From assembly GCA_002384055.1 (NCBI GenBank), contig DGAU01000016.1, positions 104,615 to 145,367 of the forward strand: DNA of 40,753 bases, read 5' to 3'. Positions 16,212-24,724 of the stretch are shown piece by piece. Source of the stretch: Flavobacteriaceae bacterium UBA4022 (GTDB lineage Bacteria > Bacteroidota > Bacteroidia > Flavobacteriales > Flavobacteriaceae). A model generated the notes under the pieces. That model had not been told where the DNA came from. It saw nothing but the letters and a program-made list of their open reading frames with translations, and ran no database searches. The position numbers were made by a program, and so were the translations under genes. Each line of letters starts with the position of its first letter. The stretch's first letter is position 1.

Positions 16212-16979
16212 ATGGCAACCTATAAAAAACGCGGATACAAACCCAAAACAGCTCCAGAGAAAGAGTTGGAAATTGAATCAGGAAGTACAACGGCTGAGGT
16301 ATTTAATACTTTAGACCAAGGTGCCTCGAAAACCGAAGCTTGGGTAGAAGCGAATCAAAAGCCAATTTTTATCTTGGTGGCCTTTGTGGCGATTACCGTA
16401 CTGGGTTTTATTGGCTATCAGAAAATGATTTCTGAGCCCAAGCAAGTTGAAGCGGCCAATGAAGTCTATCAAGCGAGTTCTTATTACGATCAGGCCTTAG
16501 TTGCCACCACACAAAGAGATTCTTTGTTCCGTATGGCCCTTAATGGCTATGCAGGCAAATATGGTTTGTTGGATATCGTCGATAAATTTTCAGGAACGCC
16601 GGCTGGCTCTTTGGCCAGTTACCAAGCAGGTGTTGCTTATTACAACCTGAAGCAATATGATTTGGCGATTCAGTTTATGGATCAATTTGATGGCGATGAC
16701 GCATTAATCACGCCATTGGCTCAAGGTGTCTTAGGCGATTCATTCGCTCAGTTGAACCAGTTTAGTGAAGCGTTAAGATATTACAAAGAAGCGGCATCAT
16801 ACAGCGACAACGATATCACGACACCGCGCTTTTTGTTGAAAGTTGGTACCACAGCAATGAAACTAGGGGATTTTGCTGAAGCAGAGAAGGCCTTTAGCCG
16901 TATTACTGAGGATTATAGTGCTGCGACCCAGGCGGTTCAGGCCAAAGCTTACCTAGCCCAGGCTGGGGTTAAGCGCTAG
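16212..16979 (+). CDS. Membrane-anchored TPR protein (YfgM-like)
   Basis: This 255-aa protein has a basic cytoplasmic N-terminus (MATYKKRGYKPKTAPEKELE), one TM helix at about 51-70 (PIFILVAFVAITVLGFIGYQ) and a periplasmic region with tetratricopeptide-like repeats. Those include SLASYQAGVAYYNLKQYDLA, LGDSFAQLNQFSEALRYYKE and GTTAMKLGDFAEAEKAFSRI. This layout resembles YfgM, a periplasmic TPR protein that works with SecYEG and chaperones in enterobacteria; function here is inference. It lies 3 nt upstream of ribH, so the two are probably co-transcribed, an order common in flavobacteria. Confidence 0.85.
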   Translation: MATYKKRGYKPKTAPEKELEIESGSTTAEVFNTLDQGASKTEAWVEANQKPIFILVAFVAITVLGFIGYQKMISEPKQVEAANEVYQASSYYDQALVATTQRDSLFRMALNGYAGKYGLLDIVDKFSGTPAGSLASYQAGVAYYNLKQYDLAIQFMDQFDGDDALITPLAQGVLGDSFAQLNQFSEALRYYKEAASYSDNDITTPRFLLKVGTTAMKLGDFAEAEKAFSRITEDYSAATQAVQAKAYLAQAGVKR

Positions 16980-16982
16980 TCG

Positions 16983-17477
16983 ATGGCTACCATTCACAAA
17001 CATTTATCTTCTTACGACGCATCTTCCTTACCGGATGCGGCAAAATTTCGTTATGGTTTAGTCGTTTCCCAATGGAACGAGGATATTACTGAGGGCTTGG
17101 CCCAGGGGGCATTTACGACCCTTGCCGAGTGTGGGGTACCATCAGAACAAATTACCCGCTGGAATGTTCCCGGCAGCTTCGAATTGGTTTATGGGTGCCA
17201 GCGCATGATAGCCAAACATCCAGAAATTGATGTGATTATTGCTATAGGCAATGTGATTCAGGGAGAAACCAAACATTTTGATTATGTCTGTCAAGGTGTC
17301 TCTCAAGGCATCAAGGATCTTAATCTTATGGGCATTACCCCAGTTATTTTTTGCGTCCTTACGGACAACAACAAGCAACAATCACGGGACCGCAGCGGTG
17401 GAAAGCATGGCAACAAAGGCGTCGAAGCAGCTGTAGCTGCTGTTGAAATGGCGGCGCTGAGATCCGCAACGCAGTAG
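16983..17477 (+). CDS. ribH: 6,7-dimethyl-8-ribityllumazine synthase
   Basis: Condenses 5-amino-6-ribitylaminouracil with 3,4-dihydroxy-2-butanone 4-phosphate to form lumazine, the penultimate step of riboflavin synthesis. At 164 aa it is normal. Landmarks are VVSQWNEDITEGL, the VPGSFELVYGCQRM segment, AIGNVIQGETKHFDYV with the catalytic H98, and DNNKQQSRDRSGGKHGNKG near the C-terminus. It lies 3 nt after the TPR gene. No other riboflavin gene is in the window. Confidence 0.96.
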   Translation: MATIHKHLSSYDASSLPDAAKFRYGLVVSQWNEDITEGLAQGAFTTLAECGVPSEQITRWNVPGSFELVYGCQRMIAKHPEIDVIIAIGNVIQGETKHFDYVCQGVSQGIKDLNLMGITPVIFCVLTDNNKQQSRDRSGGKHGNKGVEAAVAAVEMAALRSATQ

Positions 17478-17535
17478 GCCTTTTTCGACTTAAAAATTAA
17501 ACGCATGTCATGGGTTTAAAATCCTTGATTTTCGT

Positions 17536-17543
17536 TAAATTTG
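17536..17543 (+). promoter_or_regulatory. Possible -7 box upstream of the small membrane protein and mutL
   Basis: TAAATTTG matches TAnnTTTG, 13 nt before the ATG at 17557. The -33 region is not convincing, so this may be an internal or accidental promoter. Confidence 0.35.
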
Positions 17544-17556
17544 GGCTACTGTCATC

Positions 17557-17850
17557 ATGATCAAGTTTACTCTCATCAAGCGGCTCAAAACGAACAATCG
17601 TTTTAATTATACCCCTCGTTATTATCAGGGTAAGCCAGATATGGATCACACTAAGCCAACAACAAAAATGGATCATTATGTCGATGTCTTAAATCAAAAT
17701 GATTTTGCGGGGCATTGGCAACAAGCCCGAACCAAACACAGAAATCGTGGCAACTCCTCTTGGAATAAAACAGTTGTAATTCTGATTGCTTTATTCACGT
17801 TTTTTGCCCTTTGGATAATTGATTTTGATCTTTCTATTTTTTACCGTTGA
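17557..17850 (+). CDS. Small membrane protein between ribH and mutL
   Basis: This 97-aa protein has a basic N-terminus containing FNYTPRYYQGKP, a polar middle and a C-terminal TM helix (about 72-90; TVVILIALFTFFALWIIDFD) ending DLSIFYR. I recall similar short proteins at this position in many Flavobacteriaceae, sometimes mislabelled 'riboflavin synthase subunit beta' because of the adjacent ribH. Nothing in the sequence supports a riboflavin role. The conserved-looking parts are the F-Y-PRYY motif and the terminal anchor, suggesting a tail-anchored inner-membrane protein. Its stop codon overlaps the TTG start of mutL (TTGA), so the two are translationally coupled. Function is unknown. Confidence 0.75.
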   Translation: MIKFTLIKRLKTNNRFNYTPRYYQGKPDMDHTKPTTKMDHYVDVLNQNDFAGHWQQARTKHRNRGNSSWNKTVVILIALFTFFALWIIDFDLSIFYR

Positions 17851-19682
17851 GTACCACCAATTACATAAAACGCTTACCTGACCATGTGGCCAACCAGATT
17901 GCTGCTGGCGAGGTAGTGCAGCGTCCAGCATCTGTTGTAAAAGAGTTATTAGAAAATTCAATAGACGCCGGGGCGGATCAAATTACTTTGGTGGTCAAAA
18001 ACGCTGGTAAAACACTTATTCAGGTTATTGATAACGGTTCGGGTATGGGTGATGCCGATGCCCGACTGTGTTTTGCCCGTCATGCCACCTCCAAAATAAC
18101 ACAGGCCGACGATCTTTTTCAGCTGAACACCAAAGGCTTTCGTGGCGAAGCACTGGCTTCTATTGCCGCCATTGCCCACGTTTCCTTAAAAACAAAAACA
18201 GCTTCTAGCGCGCAAGGGATCCACTTGGTTATGGAGGGCAGTGCATGTACCTTGGAAGCACCTATTGTTGTTAATAACGGGACGACCGTTACCGTAAAAA
18301 ATCTATTTTACAACATTCCTGCGCGCCGGAATTTTTTGAAAGGCGATCACATTGAACTCAAACACATTATTGAAGAGTTCCAACGTCTGGCCTTAGCCCA
18401 TCACGCGATTGCCTTTAAGTTGGTTCATAATGACACAGATTTATTTCATTTGTTGGCCAGTAATCGGCGCCAGCGCATCGTGGGAATTTTAGGTGTGAAA
18501 ACCAATGAGAAGCTCGTCCCGGTAGATGAAGTCACTGAGATTGTCACGGTAGAGGGTTTTGTCTTAAAACCTGAATTCGCCAAAAAGTCACGAGGCGATC
18601 AGTATTTTTTTGTCAACGATCGGTTCATCAGAAGTCCTTATTTGAATCATGCCATCTCGGCGGCTTTTGATGGCCTCATCAAACCAGGTTATCATCCAGG
18701 TTACATCTTGTACCTTTATGTCGCGCCACAAACAATAGACATCAACATTCACCCCACCAAGACAGAAATAAAATTCGAAGAAGAAAAGTCGATTTATGCC
18801 TTACTGCGGGCCACGATCAAACACGGCCTGGGTCAATTCAACATCGCACCGGTGATTGATTTTGATCGCGATGCGACGCTAGAGACACCTTATGCCTATG
18901 CCCAAAAACCGGGTAGTTTACCCACAATAGATGTCGATGCGGCGTTTAATCCCTTTGCAGATTCAGAATCTAAACCTTATAAGGATCAAGGTTATCGACG
19001 GGATAAGTCGGCATCATGGACGTCTTTGTATGTTGGACTCAAGGCCGAGGAAGCCTTCCATAGTTTTGAGGTAGAAAGTGAAGAAGTGACGGGGCAATTA
19101 TTTGATGCTTTTGAAGAAACCCCCGAAAAGGTGAGTTTTCAAATAAAGAATAAATACGTGATCACCTCGCTAAAGCATGGAATGATTGTGGTGCACCAGC
19201 ATTTGGCGCATCGCAGGATTTTGTATGAACGCTTTTTGAAGCGCATCACTCTGCACGAAAGCGCTAGCCAACAAAAATTATTTCCATTGGAAATGGGCCT
19301 GAATGCACCACAGCGTTTATCTGCTGCTCAGATCAAAGAATCCATGGAGAGTATGGGCTTCCGGTATGAGGTCACAGCGCAAGGCATTACATTAGAGGCC
19401 TTGCCTTTGGGTATGCCTGAGGAAGAGGCTCAAGAAATTATCTTGGAACTGCTTGACAACGAAAACCAGCAGGCCCCTGAAGAGGGATTCAGTCAAATAG
19501 ATGCCATGGCGCGTACCTTGGCCAAACATATGGCCATTAAGTCCGGACAGGTTTTGGCGCCTCAAGCCCAAGAACATTTAATTAATGAACTATTTGCCTG
19601 TAAGGAACCGAGTATGTCTCCAGAAAATCGTCCCACCTTTGTGACAATGGAGGCTAATGATTTTGATAAAAAATTCAACTAA
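17847..19682 (+). CDS. mutL: DNA mismatch repair protein MutL
   Basis: This ATPase couples mismatch recognition by MutS to downstream repair. At 611 aa it has a normal length. The GHKL ATPase motifs are KELLENSIDAGA (Mg-binding Asn), VIDNGSGMGDADARL, HATSKI and TKGFRGEALASIAAI. The transducer domain includes DQYFFVNDRFIRSPYLNHAI and IDINIHPTKTEIKF. The C-terminal dimerisation domain reads VHQHLAHRRILYERF (H450 onward) where endonuclease-type MutL proteins have DQHAxxExxxxE, and the late CPHGRP-type motif is not seen, so nicking activity is doubtful. The start is TTG at 17847, overlapping the previous stop as TTGA; no ATG or GTG lies nearby in frame. Confidence 0.95.
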   Translation: MSTTNYIKRLPDHVANQIAAGEVVQRPASVVKELLENSIDAGADQITLVVKNAGKTLIQVIDNGSGMGDADARLCFARHATSKITQADDLFQLNTKGFRGEALASIAAIAHVSLKTKTASSAQGIHLVMEGSACTLEAPIVVNNGTTVTVKNLFYNIPARRNFLKGDHIELKHIIEEFQRLALAHHAIAFKLVHNDTDLFHLLASNRRQRIVGILGVKTNEKLVPVDEVTEIVTVEGFVLKPEFAKKSRGDQYFFVNDRFIRSPYLNHAISAAFDGLIKPGYHPGYILYLYVAPQTIDINIHPTKTEIKFEEEKSIYALLRATIKHGLGQFNIAPVIDFDRDATLETPYAYAQKPGSLPTIDVDAAFNPFADSESKPYKDQGYRRDKSASWTSLYVGLKAEEAFHSFEVESEEVTGQLFDAFEETPEKVSFQIKNKYVITSLKHGMIVVHQHLAHRRILYERFLKRITLHESASQQKLFPLEMGLNAPQRLSAAQIKESMESMGFRYEVTAQGITLEALPLGMPEEEAQEIILELLDNENQQAPEEGFSQIDAMARTLAKHMAIKSGQVLAPQAQEHLINELFACKEPSMSPENRPTFVTMEANDFDKKFN

Positions 19683-20429
19683 ATGCGGCATATTTCAGAA
19701 ACCATCAAAGTTCTTATTGTCTGCAACGTTATATTTTTCTTAGGGACTTTAGTCTCGGGAGAGGTCATATACCGTCTGTTTTCGCTGTATTATTTCGATA
19801 ACCCCAATTTTTTCCTTTGGCAACCAGTAAGCCATATGTTCATGCATGGGGGATGGATGCATTTATTATTTAATATGTATGCTTTGTGGGCCTTTGGTTC
19901 GCCGCTCGAAGCGCAATGGGGCCGGAACAAATTTTTGTTCTTTTATTTTTCCGCAGGCTTGGGCGCGGCACTGATTCATTCTTTAGTGAACTTATATCAT
20001 GTTTCATCAGGTGTCGACGCCCTGATGGCTTTGGGTATGAGTGAGAGCGAAGTATGGACCTTATTGAACGACACACTCGAGCCAGGATCTTATCGGGTTA
20101 TTCCAGAGTTAGGGTCCCAAGCACAGACTTTGTTTACCGCCTACAATACACCTGCGGTAGGAGCTTCGGGAGCCATTTATGGTGTTTTAGTTGCCTTTGG
20201 CCTACTTTATCCCCATGTCGAGTTGATGCTTATTTTTGTACCATTCCCGATCAAGGCCAAGTACTTTATTCCCATATTAATTGGATTAGATTTGTTTTCG
20301 GGTTTAACAGGGGCGTCACTTTTTGGTCAGAACATTGCCAATTGGGCCCATATTGGTGGTGCTCTATTTGGTTTTGTCATGGCTTATTATTGGAAAAAAA
20401 ACAGTTTTAATAACAAACGATGGGACTAA
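19683..20429 (+). CDS. Rhomboid-family intramembrane serine protease
   Basis: This 248-aa polytopic inner-membrane protease cleaves TM segments of substrates within the bilayer. The catalytic serine is S162 in AVGASGAIYG and the histidine is H223 in NWAHIGGALFG. The conserved HMFMHGGWMHLLFNMYALW segment (51-69) forms the typical L1/TM2 region. A soluble insert of about 40 residues (roughly 108-150) separates two of the TM helices. Its ATG directly abuts the mutL stop codon (TAA-ATG), and a second rhomboid gene overlaps its end, so all three are probably one transcription unit. The substrate is unknown. Confidence 0.92.
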   Translation: MRHISETIKVLIVCNVIFFLGTLVSGEVIYRLFSLYYFDNPNFFLWQPVSHMFMHGGWMHLLFNMYALWAFGSPLEAQWGRNKFLFFYFSAGLGAALIHSLVNLYHVSSGVDALMALGMSESEVWTLLNDTLEPGSYRVIPELGSQAQTLFTAYNTPAVGASGAIYGVLVAFGLLYPHVELMLIFVPFPIKAKYFIPILIGLDLFSGLTGASLFGQNIANWAHIGGALFGFVMAYYWKKNSFNNKRWD

Positions 20430-21316
20430 TGGCAAAGGGCGAAGGTATTTATGAGCAACTCAAGCAATCCGATGTGATGACCAAAATCATTGTCATTAAT
20501 GCTGCGGTATTTTTGCTGATCGGGATTGTTTCGGCCGTCATGCAATGGCCTTCTCGGACCCTTTACCAGTACTTTGCCTTACCTGATGGACTCATATCAT
20601 TTTTGGGTCAACCCTGGAGTCTGGTGACCTACAGTTTTTTGCATTCTGGGTTTTTACATCTTTTGTTTAATATGCTATGGTTGCAGTTTTTTGGCCGTTT
20701 TGTTTTGAATTTATTTCCAGAACGTCGCTTTGTGAGTTTGTATCTTTTGGGCGCGGTAAGTGGGGGGGTATTGTATTTACTGGCCTTTAACACATTTCCA
20801 GCCTTTGTGCAAACAGATGGTCAGCTTGTGGGGGCTTCCGCATCAATTATGGCGGTGATGGCTTTCGCCGCGGTCTATAGTCCTTATGCTTCGGTACGTT
20901 TGCTGGTTTTTGACTTTAAATTATGGCAAGTTGCCGCATTTATGGTCTGTTGGGATTTGTTTCGTTTACCCTCAATGCAAAATGCAGGGGGCTTGATAGC
21001 CCATTTGGGTGGTGCTGGTTTTGGCTATGTCTATGCCCGAAATTTGCAACAAGGCAAAGATATTGGGCGTTGGTTCGATGTCCTGATCGACCGTATTTTG
21101 AACGGGTTCCAAAAAGACACCAAACAGGGGGGATTCACTAAAGTTTATCGGACCCCAAAGGCCAAAACAAACAAGCCAAGTCAAACAAAGTCTTCGGTCA
21201 TGCCCGACAATCAAGCGCGGATTAATGTAATTTTGGACAAGATCAGTCTAAGCGGCTATGATAGCCTTTCTAAAGAAGAAAAAGATTTTTTATTTCGCTC
21301 AGGAAATGATCTATAA
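20420..21316 (+). CDS. Rhomboid-family protease with C-terminal cytosolic tail
   Basis: This 298-aa second rhomboid has catalytic S140 in LVGASASIMAV and H195 in LIAHLGGAGFGY. The conserved FLHSGFLHLLFNMLWLQFFG segment is present. After the last TM comes a basic, Lys/Gln-rich tail (about 220-260) and a short C-terminal domain (INVILDKISLSGYDSLSKEE), a module I recall at the end of many Bacteroidota rhomboids (DUF6576). The start is ATG 20420. An alternative ATG at 20429 overlaps the preceding stop as TAATG and is equally plausible. It pairs with the upstream rhomboid; the two differ in catalytic context (GASG versus GASA). Confidence 0.9.
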   Translation: MGLMAKGEGIYEQLKQSDVMTKIIVINAAVFLLIGIVSAVMQWPSRTLYQYFALPDGLISFLGQPWSLVTYSFLHSGFLHLLFNMLWLQFFGRFVLNLFPERRFVSLYLLGAVSGGVLYLLAFNTFPAFVQTDGQLVGASASIMAVMAFAAVYSPYASVRLLVFDFKLWQVAAFMVCWDLFRLPSMQNAGGLIAHLGGAGFGYVYARNLQQGKDIGRWFDVLIDRILNGFQKDTKQGGFTKVYRTPKAKTNKPSQTKSSVMPDNQARINVILDKISLSGYDSLSKEEKDFLFRSGNDL

Positions 21317-21336
21317 TCAACACAAACCTTTGTCTC

Positions 21337-22371
21337 GTGTGGTTGCTCAATAAGCTACTTTATGGATTGAATATACTCGCAGGAATGCTCCTGTTTGTGT
21401 CGTTCTTTTTGCCTTATATGCCCCCGTCTGAGTTTGCCCAGCTCACTCTTTTGAGCCTTGGCGTAATACCGTTAATGCTTGTGAATGTTGCCTTTGCGCT
21501 CTTGTGGTTATTGCGATGGGATAAACGGTTTGTGTTATCGACCGTTTTGGTGTTGGTCAGTTATTTACATTTTGAGGCCTTTTATCAGATAGCAACCGCG
21601 CCGGATTCCCATAAAGAGACCTCGGGACTCAAAGTGATGTCGTATAATGTGCACTTGTTTAATGCATATGATACCAAACCGAATCCTGAAGAGGTTGCAG
21701 CCGACTTCAAATTATTGCTGGAACAAGAAGACCCAGATGTCTTGTGTTTGCAAGAATACTACAATAATCATGCGGTTGACTTTAGTGCCTATCCTTATCG
21801 GTTTATACATTTTAAGGAATCAAATAGGGTACTGGGCCATGCTATATTATCAAAATACCCCTTAGGCGCAAAGGGGAGCCTAGACTTTGGTAATACAGCC
21901 AACAATACCATTTTTGCCGATGTTTTGATTGGTGGAGATACCTTAAGGGTCTATAATGCCCATCTTCAATCTATCGGTATTGTACCACAGGCAAGCTGGG
22001 AAGTGCAAGGTGGTGCCCAAGGAATTAGCGCGCGCATGGAGAATGCCTTTAGCCAACAAGAGCAACAAGTACAAGCCATTAATTTGCACCGCAACAGCAC
22101 GACCTTAGCCCATGTCATTACCGGAGACTTTAATAATACCGTCTTTTCGCATACCTACCAGCAATTGAAGCAGGGCCTGAACGATGCATTCCAGAAGCAA
22201 GGTGATGGTCTAGGAGCTACTTACGACTTTAACGGTTATCCGATGCGCATTGATTATATCCTTGCGGATCCGAAATGGGAGGTGAGGGCATTCAAAACGA
22301 TCGATCGAACGTTTTCAGATCACCGGGCCATTATGGCGCAGCTTTCTATTGGGGCTCAGGCCGTTAATTAA
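21337..22371 (+). CDS. Membrane-anchored endonuclease/exonuclease/phosphatase-family protein
   Basis: This 344-aa protein has two or three N-terminal TM helices (about 5-25, 33-60, 65-80) followed by an EEP-fold catalytic domain (about 95-340). Catalytic landmarks are LKVMSYNVHLFNAYD (Asn), DPDVLCLQEYYNN (Glu, metal), DTLRVYNAHLQSIG (His), HVITGDFNNTVFS (Asp/Asn), RIDYILADPKW and FSDHRAIMAQL (terminal Asp-His). Substrate may be a phospholipid, nucleic acid or phosphoester; this cannot be decided. The start is GTG at 21337: a stop lies in frame at 21307-21309 and no ATG falls between. The stop overlaps the convergent WbqC-like gene by 8 nt and no terminator is visible there. Confidence 0.9.
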   Translation: MWLLNKLLYGLNILAGMLLFVSFFLPYMPPSEFAQLTLLSLGVIPLMLVNVAFALLWLLRWDKRFVLSTVLVLVSYLHFEAFYQIATAPDSHKETSGLKVMSYNVHLFNAYDTKPNPEEVAADFKLLLEQEDPDVLCLQEYYNNHAVDFSAYPYRFIHFKESNRVLGHAILSKYPLGAKGSLDFGNTANNTIFADVLIGGDTLRVYNAHLQSIGIVPQASWEVQGGAQGISARMENAFSQQEQQVQAINLHRNSTTLAHVITGDFNNTVFSHTYQQLKQGLNDAFQKQGDGLGATYDFNGYPMRIDYILADPKWEVRAFKTIDRTFSDHRAIMAQLSIGAQAVN

Positions 22372-22981
22372 TAATGGTTATATTTTGTAGGTAAGAGAGG
22401 CTCTGTGGGCCTAAATTAAACAGGAGGTCAATCACCGAAAGATTACTGATAAAGCCATGTTCGGTATGAAAAACCTGTGTGTATTCAGGCAATGGTGCCT
22501 CTTGTATTTGTTTGATGTTAGCCAAAAAGCGAAAATCAGACCCGCTTCCTTTGGGCAGGTAATTCGTGCTGCGCTTGAAGTGGCCAGAGTGGCCCAACAA
22601 TTCAATAAGTCGCTGATAAATTTTGAGATTATGCTCCTGAAGAAAAACACTATCATTTGCGAATAAATCACTTAATTCATCTTCATAATATTCAAAAAAA
22701 GGCGAAGACCGGTAGGCAGTTTGTATGGACTTCCAGTGCTGCGAGGCCCATGGAAAATCAGTTTCGGATTGGGTCGTCTGTGTTTTTAAGCGTCCTTGGA
22801 TTTTGTTGTGTTTGATCGGTATGGACAGCAGCAATACACCCTGTGCATGAGCAATACTCATGCGATTGCGGTAGGTCTGTTTTTGGTAATTGTCCTGGCA
22901 CTCGAATACGAGTTCCTTGCTCTGCACCATCGCTGCCATTTGCCGGATGCTGGGGAAATAGGTGGGCAAAAATAAATCCAT
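22364..22981 (-). CDS. WbqC-family protein
   Basis: This 205-aa cytoplasmic protein belongs to the WbqC family, named from O-antigen clusters; a biochemical role is not established. Typical segments are LFLPTYFPSIRQMAAMVQS at the start, YRNRMSIAHAQGVLLLSIPI, and a C-terminal VIDLLFNLGPQSLSYLQ. The start is set at ATG 22979-22981, which gives the family-like N-terminus MDLFLPTYFP. The longer open frame to 23038 would run into lepB and is not supported. It is the last gene of the parA-parB-DUF5683-dapB-lepB-wbqC run, 13 nt after lepB. Confidence 0.85.
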   Translation of the reverse strand: MDLFLPTYFPSIRQMAAMVQSKELVFECQDNYQKQTYRNRMSIAHAQGVLLLSIPIKHNKIQGRLKTQTTQSETDFPWASQHWKSIQTAYRSSPFFEYYEDELSDLFANDSVFLQEHNLKIYQRLIELLGHSGHFKRSTNYLPKGSGSDFRFLANIKQIQEAPLPEYTQVFHTEHGFISNLSVIDLLFNLGPQSLSYLQNITIIN

Positions 22982-22994
22982 GGAGACCGTTGTT

Positions 22995-24611
22995 CTAACT
23001 GTTTTTTCGTTTTCTCTTTCGGTAAGTATCGTAGCCAAAAAACAGGGCCAAGAATACCAAGAAATAATTCAAATAAGACTTTGGTTCGCCACTGCCACCT
23101 ACGGTGGTAAACATGCGTTCCCAACGAATTTTGTCGAATCCTTTTTTATGAGCGTCCAAACTTAGCCAAATAAAAACGGGTTTGCCGATCACGTGATTGC
23201 TGGGCACAAAACCCCAACTCCGAGCATCTTGCGAGTTGTCTCGATTGTCTCCCATGAGCCAATAGTAATCCATTTTGAAGGTGTAGGTGTCCATTGGCAG
23301 GCCATTAAGATAGATACTGTTGTCAACCAAGGTGATGTCTTGTGGGGTGCCCAATTCAGAACCTTCATAAACCTCTATAATGCGCTGGTAGAGGGGAAGA
23401 GTCTTCAAAGTGATGGCGACCGTTGATCCGGCTTTAGGCACATAAACGGGCCCAAAATAATCGGTGTTGTTTGGATAATCGACACTGTACGGAAACACAG
23501 TGCGGTCGTAAACTCCTGGATTTTTTTTGAGTTTGGTGACCGATATGATGTCAGGCAGTTCTTTTAATTGTGCCGCGATGGCCTCACTCATATGCGCACG
23601 ATGGCTCAAAAGCCCCGTGTTTTGGTCCCGCCCTGCAAAACCAATATCGGATATTTTGTAACGGTCATAAAGTTTAGGACTTGGAATATTAGAAGCGCGT
23701 CCACTGCGGTCGACCATGACCAAGGGCTTTTTAGAGACAATTTCATAAACAAATTGGATCTTGGCGCGGTCCGGTAAATCGGTTTGCTCGCCATTGATAT
23801 AGACATAGCCGTTGCGTACCTCTAGAGAATCTCCAGGCACTGCCACACAACGCTTAACATAATTAGATTTTTTGTCAATTGGTTTTTGAACACTCCCCTT
23901 CATGTAGCCTGGCCTGATGTCGACCAAGGTGTCAACGGGCCAATTGAACACGACAATGTCGTTGCGCGCGATGTCTTGAAAACCTGGTAGGCGAAAATAG
24001 GGGAGCTGCGGGAAAGAAAAATAGGATTTACTGCCAACTACAGGAATGGTGTCATGAACCATAGGTAAGGCTATGCTGGTCATTGGTGTTCGTGCCCCAT
24101 AATGGAACTTGCTCACAAACAAAAAATCGCCAACAAGAAGGGTTTTTTCAAGCGAAGAGGACGGAATTGTAAAGGGCTGCATCACATAAGTGTGCACCAA
24201 AGTTGCTGCCACCACGGCAAATAAAATGCTGCTAATCCATTCTCCTGTGCTGCTACGTGGATTGAGGCTGCGGTCTGGAATATGGGTCAGCGCCTCCGTA
24301 TAATTGATGTAATAGAGATAAAAGCCAAGCGTGGCCACGACCGCAATAGTATGTTTGCGTTGGTAAAAGCCAAAGCTGCGCAGAGTTTCTACCCATATCA
24401 CAGGCACCATAATCAGATTGACAATCGGCACAAAGAGCAATAGAACCCACCATTTTGATCTATTGATGATTTGCATTAAAACCCAAGCATTATAGATGGG
24501 AATCAGGGCAGTAACCGGCGCATGTCCCGCTGCCTTATAAAACTTCCATGTGCCCAAAAAGTGCACGAATTGAAGGAGCAAGAGAAAGAGTAACCAATGT
24601 GTGACTGTCAT
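22995..24611 (-). CDS. lepB: Signal peptidase I with N-terminal membrane domain
   Basis: This 538-aa membrane protease removes signal peptides from exported proteins. It is much longer than the usual 200-320 aa. Residues 1-105 form a multi-TM DUF5684-like domain (ALIPIYNAWVLMQIINRSKW). The S26 part starts near 125 with another TM. The catalytic serine lies in TIPSSSLEKTLLVGDFL (S153 by alignment) and the general-base lysine is K253 in YVKRCVAVPGDSLEV. The late signature YWLMGDNRDNSQDARSWGFV is at about 450-468. An insertion of about 150 residues between the lysine box and the late signature is typical of the Bacteroidota form. A TM helix follows near 515-530. It sits downstream of dapB after a 113-nt gap. 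Confidence 0.94.
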   Translation of the reverse strand: MTVTHWLLFLLLLQFVHFLGTWKFYKAAGHAPVTALIPIYNAWVLMQIINRSKWWVLLLFVPIVNLIMVPVIWVETLRSFGFYQRKHTIAVVATLGFYLYYINYTEALTHIPDRSLNPRSSTGEWISSILFAVVAATLVHTYVMQPFTIPSSSLEKTLLVGDFLFVSKFHYGARTPMTSIALPMVHDTIPVVGSKSYFSFPQLPYFRLPGFQDIARNDIVVFNWPVDTLVDIRPGYMKGSVQKPIDKKSNYVKRCVAVPGDSLEVRNGYVYINGEQTDLPDRAKIQFVYEIVSKKPLVMVDRSGRASNIPSPKLYDRYKISDIGFAGRDQNTGLLSHRAHMSEAIAAQLKELPDIISVTKLKKNPGVYDRTVFPYSVDYPNNTDYFGPVYVPKAGSTVAITLKTLPLYQRIIEVYEGSELGTPQDITLVDNSIYLNGLPMDTYTFKMDYYWLMGDNRDNSQDARSWGFVPSNHVIGKPVFIWLSLDAHKKGFDKIRWERMFTTVGGSGEPKSYLNYFLVFLALFFGYDTYRKRKRKNS

Positions 24612-24618
24612 AATATCT

Positions 24619-24717
24619 TCATTTTATTAAGGCTAAGCCCTTAGGCACCCATACTTTGTTTTGGCAAAAATCGAGATAAGCCTCCGAAAAATCTTCCTTC
24701 TTATGAAAATTTAACAC
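24619..24717 (-). CDS. Possible 32-codon frame between dapB and lepB
   Basis: From a GTG at 24715-24717 a frame of 32 codons runs to a TGA 7 nt before the lepB start. Its translation begins MLNFHKKEDFSEAYLDFCQN and ends with KVWVPKGLALIK, and codon choice looks coding-like. No family is recognised. It may be a small protein, an eroded gene end, or chance. Confidence 0.2.
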   Translation of the reverse strand: MLNFHKKEDFSEAYLDFCQNKVWVPKGLALIK

Positions 24718-24724
24718 CGGAGCC

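Noticed and set aside
22982..23038. Longer start for the WbqC-like gene
   Set aside because: It would overlap lepB by 44 nt and the added residues do not match the family start MDLFLPTYFP.
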